Positions 1 to 8,103 of a stretch of 64,000 nucleotides of DNA are shown here, piece by piece; position 1 is the stretch's first letter, and every line of letters begins with the position of its first letter. The translations under genes were made by a program, and so were the position numbers. The notes under the pieces are model-generated. The model saw only the letters and a program-made list of their open reading frames with translations, was not told the DNA's origin and made no database searches. Source of the stretch: Struthio camelus (Eukaryota; Chordata; Aves; Struthioniformes; Struthionidae); contig NC_090953.1 in NCBI RefSeq assembly GCF_040807025.1, positions 26,854,269 to 26,918,268 of the forward strand. Direction: 5' to 3'.

Positions 1-870
1 GGAGGAAGTAGGAGCAGGGAGGGCAGAGGAAGGCAGGAGTTAAGTGATGTTAGGAAGGAACTGGTGCAGGCTAGAGCAACGATTCCCAGGTGCTTTCCTG
101 GCAGTGCCCTCTTTCCCAGGGCCCTGGACTTCTCTGCCTTGACAAAGCTCTGCTTCAGATGTGCCTTCCAGGCCCACCTGCCGTGCAGGCGTGTCAGGGC
201 TCCTTGGCCTTGCTGGTGAGCTGACTGGCAGCTGTGTCCAACGCGGTGTCCCCACAGCTGTGTTCAACACGGTGTCCAGGCTCTCTGGCCTGGGGCCCAG
301 AGGTGCGCCCCCTCCCCACGGAGCCCATAGTCTTCCTGGGTGGGAAGGAAACCCAGGCCTCCTGCATGTGCAGGAACCAGAGGAGCGCAGAGCTGGGCAC
401 TGCTTCCTCTCAGGCTGACGCAAGGGGAAGGAAAAATATCACTGTGGATGCCTGTTCCTGCATAGCAGCAGGGAAATAAGACTGTAAGGAGTATAATTAC
501 CCCAGAATGTCTTTGTCCAGGATTTCCCCAGCTCTGCTTCCTCCCCAGGGCTGGGCATCTGGTGGCACCTTCTGTCCAGTCCGCCTCACTCCACAGCAGG
601 CACTGGGAGGTAAGTGAGACACTTCCCCTGGAGTCCCAGGTGTGGTGCCTCTGTTGGGGTGTATTGCAGCCCTCATGTTCCTGCCTGCTGTCCACGTCTG
701 AATGCGCTCGTCTGTGGGTCTGTGCGTGCCCAGCTGTGGTGTGTCCAAAGAGTGCAAAGGAGAACTCCCCCCCCCCCCATCCCCCTAGTGCAGCCTGGCC
801 CTGGAACTCGCAGCAGGCCGGACGAGTTGCACAGGGCACGTGATCACTGCTGCTGAGAGGTTTGGGGCAG
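1..870. other. Spacer without recognised gene (U1)
   Basis: GC-rich spacer upstream of the Ser tRNA pseudogene. I see no conserved protein frame, tRNA or recognisable transposon. A 12-C homopolymer lies at 767-778; in U2 and U3 it is interrupted by one T. Equivalent spacers lie at 15148-16017, 29218-30087, 43285-44154 and 58429-59298. Confidence 0.6.
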
Positions 871-952
871 GAAGCTGTGGCCGAGTGGGGAAGGCGATGG
901 ACGTGAAACGCATGGGGGTTTCCCTGCGCAGGTTCGAATCCTGCCAACTATG
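871..952 (+). pseudogene. tRNA-Ser(UGA) pseudogene (U1)
   Basis: An 82-nt class II tRNA-like sequence. It has a good T arm (GCAGG / TTCGAAT / CCTGC), a serine-like D arm and a long variable arm, and it closely resembles vertebrate tRNA-Ser. The anticodon position reads TGA. It looks dead: the universally conserved U33 before the anticodon is G (loop CGTGAAA), the lower anticodon stem has G/G and A/C mismatches, and the acceptor stem (GAAGCTG against CAACTAT) has two mismatches and a G-U end pair. The B box is intact, so Pol III binding could persist. A TTTT tract lies at 967-970. A functional tRNA is unlikely. Confidence 0.85.
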
Positions 953-1452
953 GGGCACCTGTCCCCTTTTGGGCTGCCTGGAGCGACCAGGCTCCAGCCC
1001 TGGACAAAGCCTCACAGCCACAGTCCCTCCAGCTGAACAGCGTGCCCGGTGAACCCTCCATCCCTCTAGTCACCCTCAGCTTCCCCCCAGAGTCGCCAGG
1101 GCGCGTGCAAACCCCCTCTCTCCTTTCCCAGCCACACAGGCTCACACCTTTCCTGACAGAGACATGCTCTCCTCTGGGGACGGATGGATTTTCTTCTCAG
1201 GGGCATGTTTTTCCCACGGGGCCAGAGCTGAGATGCACGTGCTTCTGTGATGGGAAGGGAGGCATCCTTTGTGGAAACTTCTGCAAGTTTTTGCAGCATC
1301 AGGAGAAGAGGCAGGGGCAGGGCAATGCTGCTTCCTATTCTTTTTCCTTCTGCTGCATCTTTCTCCCCTCTCAGACTCCCGGGATAGTCTTGAAAGCTCA
1401 GCGAGGGTCAGAGAGTGCCTGGGACGAGCAGGAGGCAGGCATAGGTCTGCGT

Positions 1453-1524
1453 GCGTTGGTGGTATAGTGGTGAGCATAGCTGCCTTCCAAGCAGTTGACC
1501 CGGGTTCGATTCCTGGCCAACGCA
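1453..1524 (+). tRNA. tRNA-Gly(UCC) (U1)
   Basis: A 72-nt cloverleaf decoding GGA. The acceptor stem GCGTTGG/CCAACGC is fully paired and the discriminator base is A. The anticodon loop CTTCCAA gives UCC. The T stem CCGGG/CCTGG carries one G-U wobble and the loop is TTCGATT. The A-box region (TGGTATAGTGG) and B box (GGTTCGATTCC) are present. A TTTT terminator lies at 1532-1535, eight bases downstream. It differs at two positions from the S-unit copies: here the acceptor is perfect and the T stem has a wobble. It appears functional. Confidence 0.96.
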
Positions 1525-1590
1525 CATGCACTTTTCTTCTCCCAGGCGCCTGCAGAGGCCCTTCCACCTCCTGCCAGAAAAAAGCCCAGG

Positions 1591-1634
1591 TTTCCCCAAC
1601 AGGTTCATGTTCCCTCGGGGAGCCACTCCCCTTG
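1591..1634. other. 44-bp segment replaced by 5 bp in S units
   Basis: This stretch is present in U1, U4 (44875-44918) and U5 (60019-60062). In U2 and U3 it is replaced by CAGGG (16738-16742 and 30808-30812). The replacement creates a second copy of a short AGGCAGGG motif that also occurs just downstream in both unit types, suggesting a templated filler. It lies about 30 bp from the left breakpoint of the 1,038-bp deletion. Confidence 0.85.
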
Positions 1635-1660
1635 CTGCATGCACAGGCAGGGTGAGGCAC

Positions 1661-2698
1661 CCCACAGAGCCCAGGAGAGACAGGGGCCCCCTCCTCCTTC
1701 AGCAATGCCTGCCTTGGCCAAAGCAGCAGGTCTGTCGCCGAGCACAGCTTCCAGGCTGCTTGCCCTGCCCCCCGAGGCATAGCCCTGCAGAAGGAAGCGC
1801 CCCAGAATGAAGGTGCTACCTCCTTTGCTAGAAGCATGACAGGCTTCTGCAAAGGGCTCTGCTGCTCTCCTGAAGGGCCCGCTTCTGACTGCATGGTGCC
1901 TCAAGGGCCTGCAGAAAGGCTGTGCATGGGCGTTGCTGGGGAGATGCAGAAAGCCCCTGGCTCAGCCAGGACCATGTGGCTCAGCCCTGCTATAGCGACA
2001 GAGCGGCAAGAAGAGGTGTCCAGGCGGTCCCATGGTGTAATGGTGAGCACTCTGGACTCTGAATCCAGCGATCTGAGTTCAAGTCTCAGTGGGACCTCAG
2101 GCTTCTGCTTCACTGAGGGCCTGCCTCAGCTGACTGCATTTTACACCCTTGCGTTGCTCTTGGGTAGACTGCTTTACGCACTCCGGTCTTCCTTCCCTCT
2201 TCTCGTGCCCCTGGCACTGGGTTTGGGCAGAGGGTCACAGGATCACTGAACAGCTGAGGTGGGAAGGAACTTCTGCAGACTATCTAGTCCAACCCCTCCT
2301 CAAAGCAGGGTCAAGAAAAGGAGTCTGTTCAGGGCCCTGTGATGTCAAGTTTTGAAAAATCTCCATGGATGGAGACTCCACAGCTTCTCTGGGCAAGCTG
2401 TTCCCATGTTTGACAGCCCCGCACAGTAAAACAGGGGGGGGGTTCTGTGTGTTTAAGTGGAATGTCATGTACTTCATGGCTTGTGCCCACTGCCTCTTGC
2501 CCTGTCCCTGGGCACCGCCAAGAAGCGGCTGGCTCTCTCTTCTCTACTCCCTCTTCCCCCTCTTCGTCCACCACCTCAGGTACTTATACACATTGATAAG
2601 ATTCCCCCCCACCCCCACCCCAACCTTAGCCTTCTCTTCCCCAGGCTAGACAATCCCAGCTCTGTTAGCCTCTCCTGGTATGACAGATGGCGCAAGCC
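1661..2698. other. L-specific block absent from U2 and U3
   Basis: This 1,038-bp interval (breakpoints uncertain by one base because both ends share a C) is present in U1, U4 (44945-45982) and U5 (60089-61126), and precisely absent from U2 (junction 16768/16769) and U3 (junction 30838/30839). It holds tRNA-Gln and the 3'-terminal part of an antisense CR1 fragment. That CR1 continues across the right breakpoint in L units and is cut in S units, so the S form is the derived deletion. Confidence 0.95.
2026..2097 (+). tRNA. tRNA-Gln(CUG) (U1)
   Basis: A 72-nt cloverleaf decoding CAG. The acceptor GGTCCCA/TGGGACC is perfectly paired with a T discriminator. The anticodon stem-loop CTGGA/CTCTGAA/TCCAG gives CUG. 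The T stem CTGAG/CTCAG is perfect, and its loop TTCAAGT is of the Gln type. The nearest TTTT is at 2139-2142, about 42 bases downstream, so a long trailer is expected. The gene lies within the 1,038-bp block missing from S units, so it is absent from U2 and U3. Confidence 0.95.
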
Positions 2699-2935
2699 CT
2701 TGACCTTCTCTGTGGCCTTTTGCTGTGCTCACTCCAGTGTGGCCTTGTCTCTCTCGTACCGGGAAGCCCAGAAATGGACACAGCACTCCAGATGTGCTCT
2801 CACCAGTGCTGAGCAGAGGGGAAGGATCACACCTCCCTCAGCCTGCTGGCAACGCTCTTCCTAACGCAGCCCAGGATGCTGCCAGCCGCCTTTGCTGCAA
2901 GGGCACGTTGCTGCCTCAAGTGCTGAAGGCCTTCC
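2235..2935 (-). mobile_element. CR1 LINE 3' fragment, antisense (U1)
   Basis: A degenerate CR1 3' region lies on the minus strand. The plus-strand sequence starts with the typical reversed CR1 tail (TCACAGGATCACTGAAC, then GGTGGGAAGGAAC and CTAGTCCAACCCC). It continues into reversed C-terminal ORF2 coding sequence; on the minus strand the residues [15 protein letters not shown], typical of the CR1 ORF2 C-terminus, can be read near 2870. Frame breaks and insertions, including a C/A-rich tract near 2606-2625, show that it is old. In S units only the part beyond 2699 remains. The outer limits are approximate. Confidence 0.85.
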
Positions 2936-3450
2936 GGGACACAACAGCTCTGCTCTGAAATAAGTGCCCGTGAGATACCAAGCTCCTGGGGAGCTGACAG
3001 AGCCCCTAACTGCTGGAACCAGAAACATGACGGCACCAGTGGAGTCCCTGCAAGGGCAGCTGGCATGCAGATGCCCAGGGGCTCCTGCAGAGGGAGGAAG
3101 GACACTTTGAAGAGCCCTGTTCACTTGCTGCCAGGTGCGGACTGGCCCGAGAGGGAAGGCAGAGGCAACAGCCCTGAGTCCGCAGAAGAGCTCCACCTAC
3201 TGCAAAGATGGTGTAACTCGAGCAGCAGTCCCTGCTGGGAGATGTGGGTGGTACAGCTTTGGGAAGAGTAATGCATGAACTGGGGGACTGAACAGTGACA
3301 CGGGATGTGGCTTGGTGTTTGGCTGCATGCTTGTAAGTACGAGGCCTTGGTTTGCTCCTGAGCAGCCCCGGTGCTTCTTGCCTCCAGTGCCTCCTGTAAG
3401 TAACCACCTGTCTTAGCAAAAAGAGACAAGGCCCGGACTGTCGGCTCGGC
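2936..3450. other. Spacer without recognised gene (U1)
   Basis: Unassigned sequence between two CR1 remnants. Antisense frames of about 200 residues cross it but show no conserved domain and run on into CR1 sequence, so they are not called. It carries a U1-private G at 3059 (C in U2-U5). Equivalents lie at 17006-17520, 31076-31590, 46220-46734 and 61364-61878. Confidence 0.55.
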
Positions 3451-4166
3451 AGGCTGGAGAAACGGGCAGACAGGAGCCGCAGGAAGTTCAGCAAGGCAAA
3501 GTGCAACGCCCTGCACCCGGCGAGGAATAACCCCAGGCACCCGGGGAGGAATAACCCCAGGCGCCAGTACATGGTGGGGGCCGACCTGCTGGAAAGCAGC
3601 TTTGCAGAAAAGACCTGGGGGTCCTGGCACCCTACAAGCTGACCACAAGCCAGCAACGTGCCTTTGTGGCAAAGGCGGCCCACGGTAGGCTGGGCTGCGT
3701 GAGGAAGAGTGTTGCCACCAGGTCAAGGGAAGTGGTGCTTTCCCCTCTACTCAGCGCTCCAGAGGCCACATCTGGAGCGCGGTCTCCAGTTCTGGGCTCC
3801 GCAGTGGAAGAAAGAGAGGGCCCTACCGGCACGAGTCCAGCAAAGAGGCACAAGGATGATTAGGGGCCTGGAGAACCTCTCATATGAGGAGAGGCTGAGA
3901 GAGTCGGGACTGTTGAGCCCGGAGAAGAGAAGGCTCACGGGGCATCTTACCAGTGCGTATAACTATCCAACGGGAGGGTCGAACGAAGACAGACCAAGGG
4001 AGTGGTGCCCCTCTTCTCGGTGGTGCCCACTGACAGGGCAAGAGTCATCGCACACAAACTGAACACGGGAAATTCAGCTTGAACGTGAGAAAATGCTTCT
4101 TTAGCGTGAGGCTGGCTGAACATTGGAACAGGTGGCCCAGAGAGGTTGTGGATTCTCCATCCTTGG
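3451..4166 (+). mobile_element. CR1 LINE ORF2 C-terminal fragment, sense (U1)
   Basis: The plus strand resembles the CR1 ORF2 region downstream of the RT core. The order runs from RLE..., through NP..QYMVGADLLESS and [14 protein letters not shown], to RPHLE, RGLENLSYEERLRESGL and EKRRL, ending near the sequence for WPREVV and SPSL. Frameshifts break the frame several times. A 17-bp sequence, GAGGAATAACCCCAGGC, is duplicated in tandem around 3523-3570. No intact 3' tail follows. This is an old, truncated copy opposite in orientation to the preceding CR1 fragment. Confidence 0.85.
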
Positions 4167-4925
4167 TTTTCCCTCCTCAGGTTCTGGCAGAGAGAGGTAA
4201 GCTCAGGACAGGGGGGAATGCTTTCCTGTGCAGAGCGGGTGGCTAACGGAGGCTGGCGGAGAAAGAAACACCACCACGAGTCTCCAGCTATGCTGCACAA
4301 CATCTTTAATGAGCAGGAAGGAAAAAAGGAAAAAAAGCAGCACAGAGACCAAGACACATGTTTCCTGGGTTGAGTGAGGCACAGAGAATTGCCCGTTTCC
4401 CCAGGACAAGCGGCATGCAAAGCGTTTGCCTTTTCCCATTCCAGCTCTACCTTGTGGCAATCACATCCTACCTACAGCAATTCCTAACCCCCAAACCGTC
4501 CTGCCGTCAGCAGGAGACTCAGCAGAGCGGACGAGCACGAGCTCTTTCTCGAGGAGCTCAGAGTGCAGCAGAGCCAGAGGCAGCATGGCGAGGCCTGGCT
4601 CTGTGAGGTGGAGCTGGGAACTCAGTGCGCTCAGGCCTCCAGCCCTTTCAAGACCCCCACCAGATCAGCCTTTCTTTTCTTTCCTCATCTTTCTCTGTGC
4701 CCTCCAAATCCAGTTCTAGCTGCATGTCCCCGAGGGGCCTGCGGCTGGTTTTCTTAAAATGCACAACAAGCGTTACATCTCACCTTAAGGCTGGATTTGA
4801 GGGCCTGGCAGCAAAGATTTGCCTAACCCACTGCTTATTGCCCCAGGTCCGGGCACTAAGGACAAGGACAAGGCTGGGCGTGCAGACGTGAGCATGGGGA
4901 GTCCAGCAGTGGTGTGCATGATGCA
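4167..4925. other. Spacer without recognised gene (U1)
   Basis: No gene recognised. It includes an A-rich purine tract near 4319-4339. On the minus strand an ATTAAA hexamer lies just beyond that tract, a weak hint of a decayed polyadenylated insertion. The last 200 bases are the 5' flank of tRNA-Cys. Equivalents lie at 18237-18995, 32307-33065, 47451-48209 and 62595-63353. Confidence 0.5.
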
Positions 4926-4997
4926 GGGGGTGTAGCTCAGTGGGAGAGCATTTGACTGCAGATCAAGAGGTCCCTGGTTCAACTCCAGGTGCCCCCT
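4926..4997 (+). tRNA. tRNA-Cys(GCA) (U1)
   Basis: A 72-nt cloverleaf decoding UGC and UGU. The acceptor GGGGGTG/TGCCCCC has five G-C pairs and two wobbles, with a T discriminator. The D stem GCTC/GAGC is paired. The anticodon loop CTGCAGA gives GCA. The T stem CCTGG/CCAGG is perfect with loop TTCAACT. The A box TAGCTCAGTGG is standard. A TTTT terminator lies at 5008-5011. The sequence is identical in all five units and appears functional. Confidence 0.96.
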
Positions 4998-5403
4998 CCA
5001 CTGCTGCTTTTCTTCCTGGAGATTCTCCTGTGCCTTGGCGGCCTGCTTCCCCATCCCTCAGTGGGAAGGCTGTGGGGGACAGACACCTGTTCAAAGAGAA
5101 AGCCAGGAGCAAAGGCATTTCTCCAAAGGCCCTTTCCTGCACTCAGTCCTTTCCCCAGGGCAGGCAGTGAGGTGGCATTGTTGCGCGAACAGGAAACTTT
5201 CGCACAGCAGCTCCATCTCCTGTGAATAACCACACACACATATACACGCACCCACCCCGCTGCCATCCCTCCCACCATCCCCCGCGAGGACAGCATTATA
5301 TCTCAAACCTTGACTATGACTTGTACAGTAAATACATGAAATACAGGGTGTCCACTTAAGAGAGCAACAGCACAAAGAATGAGGTAGTCATAGTTAAATT
5401 TAG

Positions 5404-5520
5404 CTTGGAAGGCAGCTTACAGGTCTGTAGTCCAACCTCCAGTTCCGGGCAGGGCTGACTGCAGAGTTACTTGAGGCTGCCTGTGGCCTTGTCCAGTTGA
5501 GGTCTGAAAACCCCAGTGAG
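5404..5520 (-). mobile_element. Short CR1-like 3' end fragment, antisense (U1)
   Basis: The plus strand shows a diverged reversed CR1 tail (TTGGAAGGCAGC, GTAGTCCAACCTCC, GGGCAGGGCTGAC) immediately before the better-preserved CR1 3' end at 5523. This suggests one CR1 landed next to or inside the tail of an older one. Copies lie at 19474-19590, 33544-33660, 48688-48804 and 63832-63948. Confidence 0.55.
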
Positions 5521-5522
5521 GG

Positions 5523-7590
5523 AGAATCACAGAATCACAGAATGGTTTAGGTTGGAAGGGACCTCTGGAGATCATCTAGTCCAACCTCCCTGCTCAAGCA
5601 GGGTCCTCTAGAGCATATTGCCCAGGATCACATCCGGACGGGTTTTGAATATCTCCAGCGAAGGAGACTCCACTGCCTCGCTGGGCAACCTCTTCCAGTG
5701 CTCTGTCACCCTCCCAGTGAAGAAGTTTTTTTCTCAGATTCAGATGGAACTTCCTGTGGTTCAGTTTCTGCCCGTTGCCTCTTGTCCTGCTGCTGGGCAC
5801 CACGGAGAAGAGGCTGGCCTCATCCTCTTGACACCCCCCTTCAGATACTTATACACGTTGATCAGATCACCTCTCAGTCTTCTCTTCTCCAGACTGAACA
5901 GGCCCAGCTCTCGCAGTCTTTCTTCCTAGGAGAGGTGCTCCAGTCCCCTCACCATCTTTGTAGCCCTCCGCTGGACTCTCTCCAGTAGCGCCATGTCTCT
6001 CTTGTACTGGGGAGCCCAGAATTGGGCACAGTACTCCAGGTGAGGCCTCCCCAGGGCTGAGGAGAGGGGCAGGATCACCTCCCTCCACCTGCTGGCAACA
6101 CTCTGCCTCATGCACCCCAGGATACCATTGGCCTTCTTGGCCACAAGCCCACGTTGCTGGCTCATGCTTAACTTGTTTAACCTGAGGACTGGAAGAACCA
6201 CTCCCAGGTCCTTCTCGGCAGAGCTACTTTCCAGCAGGTCAACCCCCAGCCTGTACTGCTGCATGGGATTATTTCTCCCGAGGTGCAGGACCTTGCACTT
6301 GCCTTTGCTGAACTTCAGGAGGTTCCTCTCCGCCCAGCTCTCCAGCCTGCCCTGGTCCCTCGGAATGGCAGCACTGCCTTCTGGTGTGTCAGCCACTCCC
6401 CCCAGTTTAGTATCCTCAGCAAACTTGCTGCGGGTGCACTCTGTCCCTTCCTCCAGGTCATTGAGGAATATATTGAACAAGACTGGACCCAGGACTGACC
6501 CCCTAGCCAGTGGGGCACCACTAGCTACACGCCTCCAACTTGACTCTGCGCCATTCACCACAACCCTCCGAGCTCGGCCATCCAGCCAGTTCTCAATCCA
6601 CCTCACCGTCCACTCCTCTAGCCCACACTTGCTGAGTTTACCTACGAGGATGTGATGGGAGACAGTGTCAAAAGCCTTGCTGAAGTCCAGGTAGACAGCA
6701 TCCACTGCTCTCCCCTCATCTACCCAGCCGGTCATCCCATCCTAGAAGGCTATCAGATTGGTCAAGCATGATTTCCCTTTGGTGAATCCATGCTGACTAC
6801 TCCTGATCACCTTCTTGTCCTCCAGATGCTTAGTGAGGACCTCCAGGAGGAGCTGTTCCATCACCTTTCCTGGGATGGAGGGGAGGCTGACAGGCCTGTA
6901 GTTCCCTGGCTCCTCCTTCTTGCCCTTTTGGAAGGCTGGGGTGACATTGGCTTTCTTCCAGTCCTCAGGCACCTCTCCTGATCTCCAGGACCTCTCCAAG
7001 ATGATGGAGAGTGGCCTAGCCATAACATCCGCCAGCTCTCTCAGCACTCGCGGATGCATCCCGTCAGGACCCACGGATTTATGGAGGTCAAGTTTGGACA
7101 AAAGATCTCTAACCTGATCCTCCTCCTCCACCAAGGGGGAGTCTTCCTTTCTCCAGCCTTCCTCTCTTGTCCCCAGGGTCTGGAATTCCTGAGGGCTGGC
7201 CTTAGCAGTGAAGACTGAAGCAAAGGCAGCATTCAGTAACTCTGCCTTCTCTATTTCCTTTGTTACCAGGGCACCCGCCCCATTCAGCAGCGGGCCCACC
7301 TTGGCCCTAGTCTTCCTCTTGCTAGTGATGTATTTGAAGAAGCCCTTCTTGTTGTCCTTGGCATCCCTTGCCAGATTTCATTCCAACTGGGCCTTAGCCT
7401 TCCTCGTCGCATCCCTGCACACTCTGACAGCGTCCCTGTATTCCTCCCAAGTGGCCTGTCCCCTTTTCCACATTCTGTAGACTTCCTTCTTCTGTTGGAG
7501 TTCTGCCAGGAGCTCCTTGCTCATCCATGCAGGTCTCCTGCCCGCTTTGCTCGACTCGAATCTGCCTGTTCCAGGAGGAAACCACACCCA
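5523..7590 (-). mobile_element. CR1 LINE, 5'-truncated antisense copy (U1)
   Basis: A 2-kb CR1 on the minus strand. Its 3' terminus is the family's 8-bp tail repeat, seen on the plus strand as AGAATCAC AGAATCAC AGAAT at 5523-5543, followed by GGTTTAGGTTGGAAGGGACC and CATCTAGTCCAACCTCC. Going upstream on the minus strand come the 3' UTR, the ORF2 C-terminus, the reverse transcriptase and the EN-RT linker, ending abruptly near 7590, a usual 5' truncation. Another possible reversed CR1 tail piece follows at about 7628-7703. The element sits between the convergent Cys and Leu tRNA genes. No target-site duplication was confirmed. Confidence 0.93.
5926..7587 (-). pseudogene. CR1 ORF2 reverse transcriptase remnant (U1)
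   Basis: One continuous reading frame from 7587 down to 5926 encodes the CR1 EN-RT linker and RT, interrupted by in-frame stops at 7378-7380 (TGA) and 6742-6744 (TAG) and ending with a TAG at 5926-5928 where homology continues. RT motif A (LDFSKAFD, near 6690-6670) keeps its aspartate. The motif C box is FAED at 6412-6423 instead of the FADD expected for CR1, losing one of the paired catalytic aspartates. Downstream homology shifts frame. It cannot encode an active enzyme. The nearly identical sense copy at 13119-13874 shares the TGA and the FAED. Confidence 0.9.
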
Positions 7591-7703
7591 CCATGCTTTT
7601 TTTCCCCTCTTCTGATATCAAATCAGAATTTCCCTTGTTGCAGCTTGTTCCCATTGTCTCCTGTCCTTTCCTTGTGCACCTGTAAGAAGGAGGCGGCCTC
7701 TGT

Positions 7704-8020
7704 CTTCCCGAGGGTTCAGCCAGTAGATCTGGCCCGAGGAACTCCCCTTGCTCTTTCACCACACCTGCAGTGAGCCCAGAGGCCCTGTTGCTCTTTGGGG
7801 ACTGCAGGGGCACAAATCCCACCAAGCCCCGAGCCAGTTTAGGGAGCTGATCTGACCTGACCCTAGGGGCTCTCCTTGCCTCCTTCACCACAAGCCATGG
7901 GCTTCTCTGAGGGGCACAGACTGGAGAGCACAGCATGCAGAGAAGGATGTCCAGGAGGAAAGTCCTGGCCCGAGGCTCTCCACTGCCAGCCGGGGAAAGG
8001 AAAAGAGGCAGCGACAAGCT
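7704..8020. other. Spacer and 3' flank of tRNA-Leu (U1)
   Basis: No gene recognised. The AAAA at 8001-8004 is the TTTT terminator of the minus-strand tRNA-Leu. Equivalents lie at 21774-22090, 35844-36160 and 50988-51304. Confidence 0.5.
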
Positions 8021-8103
8021 TGTCAGGAGTGGGATTCGAACCCACGCCTCCCACGGAGACTGCGACCTGAACGCAGCGCCTTAGACCGCTCGGCCACCCT
8101 GAC
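8021..8103 (-). tRNA. tRNA-Leu(CAG) (U1)
   Basis: An 83-nt class II tRNA on the minus strand decoding CUG. The acceptor GTCAGGG/TCCTGAC is paired with a G-U at the seventh pair, and the discriminator is A as expected for leucine. The anticodon stem-loop CTGCG/TTCAGGT/CGCAG gives CAG. A CTCC/GGAG variable arm is present. The T stem GTGGG/CCCAC is perfect with loop TTCGAAT. The A box (TGGCCGAGCGG) and B box (GGTTCGAATCC) are canonical. The terminator TTTT is read on the minus strand at 8004-8001. It appears functional. Confidence 0.96.

Noticed and set aside
264-947. A 227-residue minus-strand frame at the start of the unit
   Set aside because: It overlaps the tRNA-Ser pseudogene, its sequence matches no family I know, and its frame is not supported by substitution patterns. 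The near-identity of the units gives no evidence of selection.
2601-2625. C/A-rich tract as a minisatellite
   Set aside because: A single short interrupted run inside a decayed CR1 fragment, not a tandem array.
3006-3726. Antisense frames of 225 and 201 residues between CR1 fragments
   Set aside because: They run from unassigned spacer into the reverse complement of a CR1 fragment. Repeat-derived stretches on the wrong strand are not a gene.
4281-4345. Gene 3' end suggested by a minus-strand ATTAAA near a purine-rich A tract
   Set aside because: There is no upstream coding sequence or splice structure on that strand that I could recognise. Left as unassigned spacer.
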